34,454 nucleotides of DNA from Bacillota bacterium (GTDB taxonomy: Bacteria; Bacillota; Sulfobacillia; JAJZYS01; JAJYTV01). The position numbers and the translations under genes were made by a program. The stretch covers positions 1 through 34,454 of the forward strand of contig JAJYSJ010000028.1 in assembly GCA_021793645.1 (NCBI GenBank), in the 5' to 3' direction. The notes under the pieces are model-generated. The model searched no databases and was not told where the DNA came from. It saw only the letters and a list, made by a program, of their open reading frames with translations. Positions 33,012-34,454 of this stretch are shown one piece after another. Within the stretch, counting starts at the first letter, position 1. Every line of letters begins with the position of its first letter.

Positions 33012-34046
33012 ATGAAGGCGGTACGCATGCACGGCCTCGGCGGCCCGGAGGTCCTGCACTACGAGGATGCCCCGGATCCCGTGCCGCGCACAGGCGAAGT
33101 TCTGCGTGCGCGTGCGCGCAGCGTCGCTCAACCACCTCGACATCTGAAACCGGGCGGGCCTTCCCGGACGATAGCCGGCCCGCCCTGCCGCACATCCTCG
33201 GCAACGATGCGACGGGTGAGGTCGCTGCGCTCGGCGAGGGCGTCGAGCACCTGCGCGCGGGTGCGCGTGATCGCGAACCCCGGCTACGGCTGCGGTCACT
33301 GCAGGCACTGTCTCGCCGGCCGCGAGACGCTCTGCCGCAGCTACCGCATCCTCGGCTACGAACTACCGGGCACCTATGCCGAGTACGTGGCGCTCCCGGC
33401 CCAGAATGTCGTCGCGATGCCCGAGAACCTGGACTTTGCGGGCGCAGGCTCGATCGGCCCCGTTTCCCTGACCGCATGGCACATGCTCGTGACGCTCGCG
33501 AAGGTCCAGCCGGGCGAGACGGTGCTCGTCCTGGGGGCGGGCTACGGCGTCGGCGTCGCGGCGATCCAGATCGCGAGGCTCTTCGGCGCGCGCGTGATCG
33601 CAACGGCCTCCGGCCCCGAGAAGAGTGAGAAGGCGCGCCTACTAGGCGTGGACGAGACGATCGGCCACGCCCAGTAGGAGACCCACCGCGAGGTGCGTCG
33701 CCTCACGGAGAAGCAGGGTGTCGAGGTGGTCGTGGAGCACATCGGCCAGGCGACCTGGGCCGACAGCCTGCGCAACCTCATGCCGGCCGGCCGCCTCGTC
33801 ACCTGCGGCGCCACCACCGGACCCTTTGGCGAGACCGACATCCGCTACATCTTCAGCCGGCACTTGCAGGTGCTGGGCTCGTACATGGGCTCGCGCTCCG
33901 AACTCGTGCAGCTCATGCCGCTCTTCGCGGACGGCAGGCTGAAGCCGGTCGTCGACCGTGTCTTCCCGCTGCGCGAGGCCGCCTCCGCGCAGACGCACCT
34001 CGAGGCGCGCCACCACTTCGGCAAGGTCGCCCTGCTCCCCGACTGA
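33012..34046 (+). pseudogene. Zinc-dependent medium-chain alcohol dehydrogenase, inactivated
   Basis: Full-length relic of an MDR alcohol dehydrogenase of about 340 codons. It starts MKAVRMHGLGGPEVLHYEDA, includes the structural-zinc loop NPGYGCGHCRHCLAGRETLC and the Rossmann segment VLVLGAGYGVGVAAIQIARL, and ends HLEARHHFGKVALLPD. The frame is broken: near 33110 the coding trend moves to another frame (ASLNHLDI, a TGA, then HILGNDATGEVAALGEGVEH) and returns near 33260, and an in-frame TAG stands at 33675-33677. Two frame changes and at least two stops make sequencing error an unlikely explanation. Confidence 0.85.
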
Positions 34047-34331
34047 CAAGACCGCCCGTACCGGGCCGACCACTTGCCGGAAGGGGAGCGTACGTTGCCT
34101 GAGGCGCCGCGCACCGCCAGCGTGCTCAGGCTCGCCCCGCGCGACCGGTGGGCCGCAAGGAAGTCGTCGATCAGCGCCATTCCCGCGCCCTCCTCGCCAG
34201 CCCTATCAGTAATGCAAACCCCGAAACGGGCCTTAGCACCCCGCCATGAGGGCGCAGACAGGCCGAATTATGAGCGGTGCCGTAAAACGTCGTCGTTGAG
34301 GGCGAGGATATAAGGCGCGGGCGGGAAGCGT
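34047..34331. other. Gap between the dehydrogenase relic and the transposase
   Basis: Contains a minus-strand open frame beginning MALIDDFLAAHR at 34180 behind GAGGAGGG; it soon runs antisense to the dehydrogenase relic and I do not recognise it. From about 34200 to 34331 the DNA should be the right end of the IS200/IS605 element. A small CCCGAAACGGG hairpin lies there, as expected for such ends, but the exact boundary is not visible. Confidence 0.35.
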
Positions 34332-34454
34332 TCAATGCGGGGTCTCCTGGTGTTCGATGTACTGCCGGATGATGGAAAGCGGTGCGCCCCCGGCCGATGC
34401 AGCGAAGTAGCTCTTGGACCACAGGCTGCCTCCCCACAGTGCCTTCTGGATGGA
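34332..34454 (-). mobile_element. tnpA: IS200/IS605-family transposase TnpA, 3' end (cut by window edge)
   Basis: The last 40 codons of a Y1 HUH transposase: KALWGGSLWSKSYFAASAGG, then APLSIIRQYIEHQETPH and a stop. The tyrosine in IRQYIEHQ is at the position of the catalytic nucleophile. The LWSxSYF.A..GGAPL pattern is characteristic of the family. The rest of the gene lies beyond the right edge of the window, so its integrity is unknown. Elements of this family move as single strands and have no inverted repeats. Confidence 0.85.

Noticed and set aside
33845-34180. 111-codon minus-strand frame beginning MALIDDFLAAHR
   Set aside because: Good ribosome binding site, but most of it is antisense to the dehydrogenase relic and nothing is recognisable; a truncated 5' end of some gene is possible.
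1-34454. CRISPR arrays, rRNA, tRNA
   Set aside because: No regularly spaced direct repeats and no tRNA or rRNA signature were seen on reading both strands.

Overview
The window is GC-rich bacterial DNA with strong AGGAGG-type ribosome binding sites and many GTG, TTG and possibly CTG starts. The sporulation membrane protein YlbJ, a YerB/DUF3048 lipoprotein, a YqjM-type ene-reductase and a GsaB-like aminomutase point to a spore-forming, high-GC member of the Bacillota. Korarchaeal-type 2-oxoacid:ferredoxin oxidoreductase, acetyl-CoA synthetase and a sedolisin (S53) peptidase would suit an Alicyclobacillus/Sulfobacillus/Kyrpidia-like lifestyle. That placement is inference; no rRNA or tRNA is present to test it.

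Layout. 303-5512: ylbJ, then a complete binding-protein-dependent ABC importer (lipoprotein, fused double permease, ATPase) of the Fe3+/2-aminoethylphosphonate type. 5522-6258: a decayed second ylbJ. 6232-8902 (minus): SDR reductase, a GTP-cyclohydrolase-I-like protein and a glutamate-1-semialdehyde-aminomutase-like protein in one tight operon, diverging from an MFS exporter plus an unknown lipoprotein (9016-11267). 11342-14374: a 1010-residue hybrid histidine kinase. 14550-17167: korB and korA, divergent from a LysR regulator (17271-18164). 18300-19223: a COG4280-like membrane protein and a 61-residue membrane protein. 19263-22318 (minus): EamA exporter, DUF72, DUF3048 lipoprotein and a remnant of a CDGSH protein. 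22474-24507: acs. 24900-28876 (plus): S53 peptidase, ene-reductase, HAD phosphatase and site-2 protease. 28907-29650: three gene fragments abutting. 29675-32594 (minus): a probable metal-regulated operon (membrane transporter-like protein, Fur-family regulator, DHA2 MFS pump) behind a promoter with a Fur-like operator. 32652-34454: an aldolase remnant, a broken zinc alcohol dehydrogenase and the 3' end of an IS200/IS605 transposase.

Most notable points. (1) ylbJ followed by the tail of the lipoprotein gene (1552-1638), and a decayed ylbJ followed, much further on, by the complete lipoprotein gene, fit an old duplication of the whole ylbJ-to-lipoprotein block with reciprocal gene loss. (2) The FolE-like protein keeps the zinc ligands but has lost the basic residues that bind the GTP triphosphate, and it lies in an operon with a reductase, an aminomutase and an exporter: a candidate for an unrecognised pterin- or purine-derived pathway. 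(3) A long hairpin buries the ribosome binding site of the ABC importer's binding-protein gene. (4) A CDGSH iron-sulfur protein has an internal deletion that removed half its cluster ligands.
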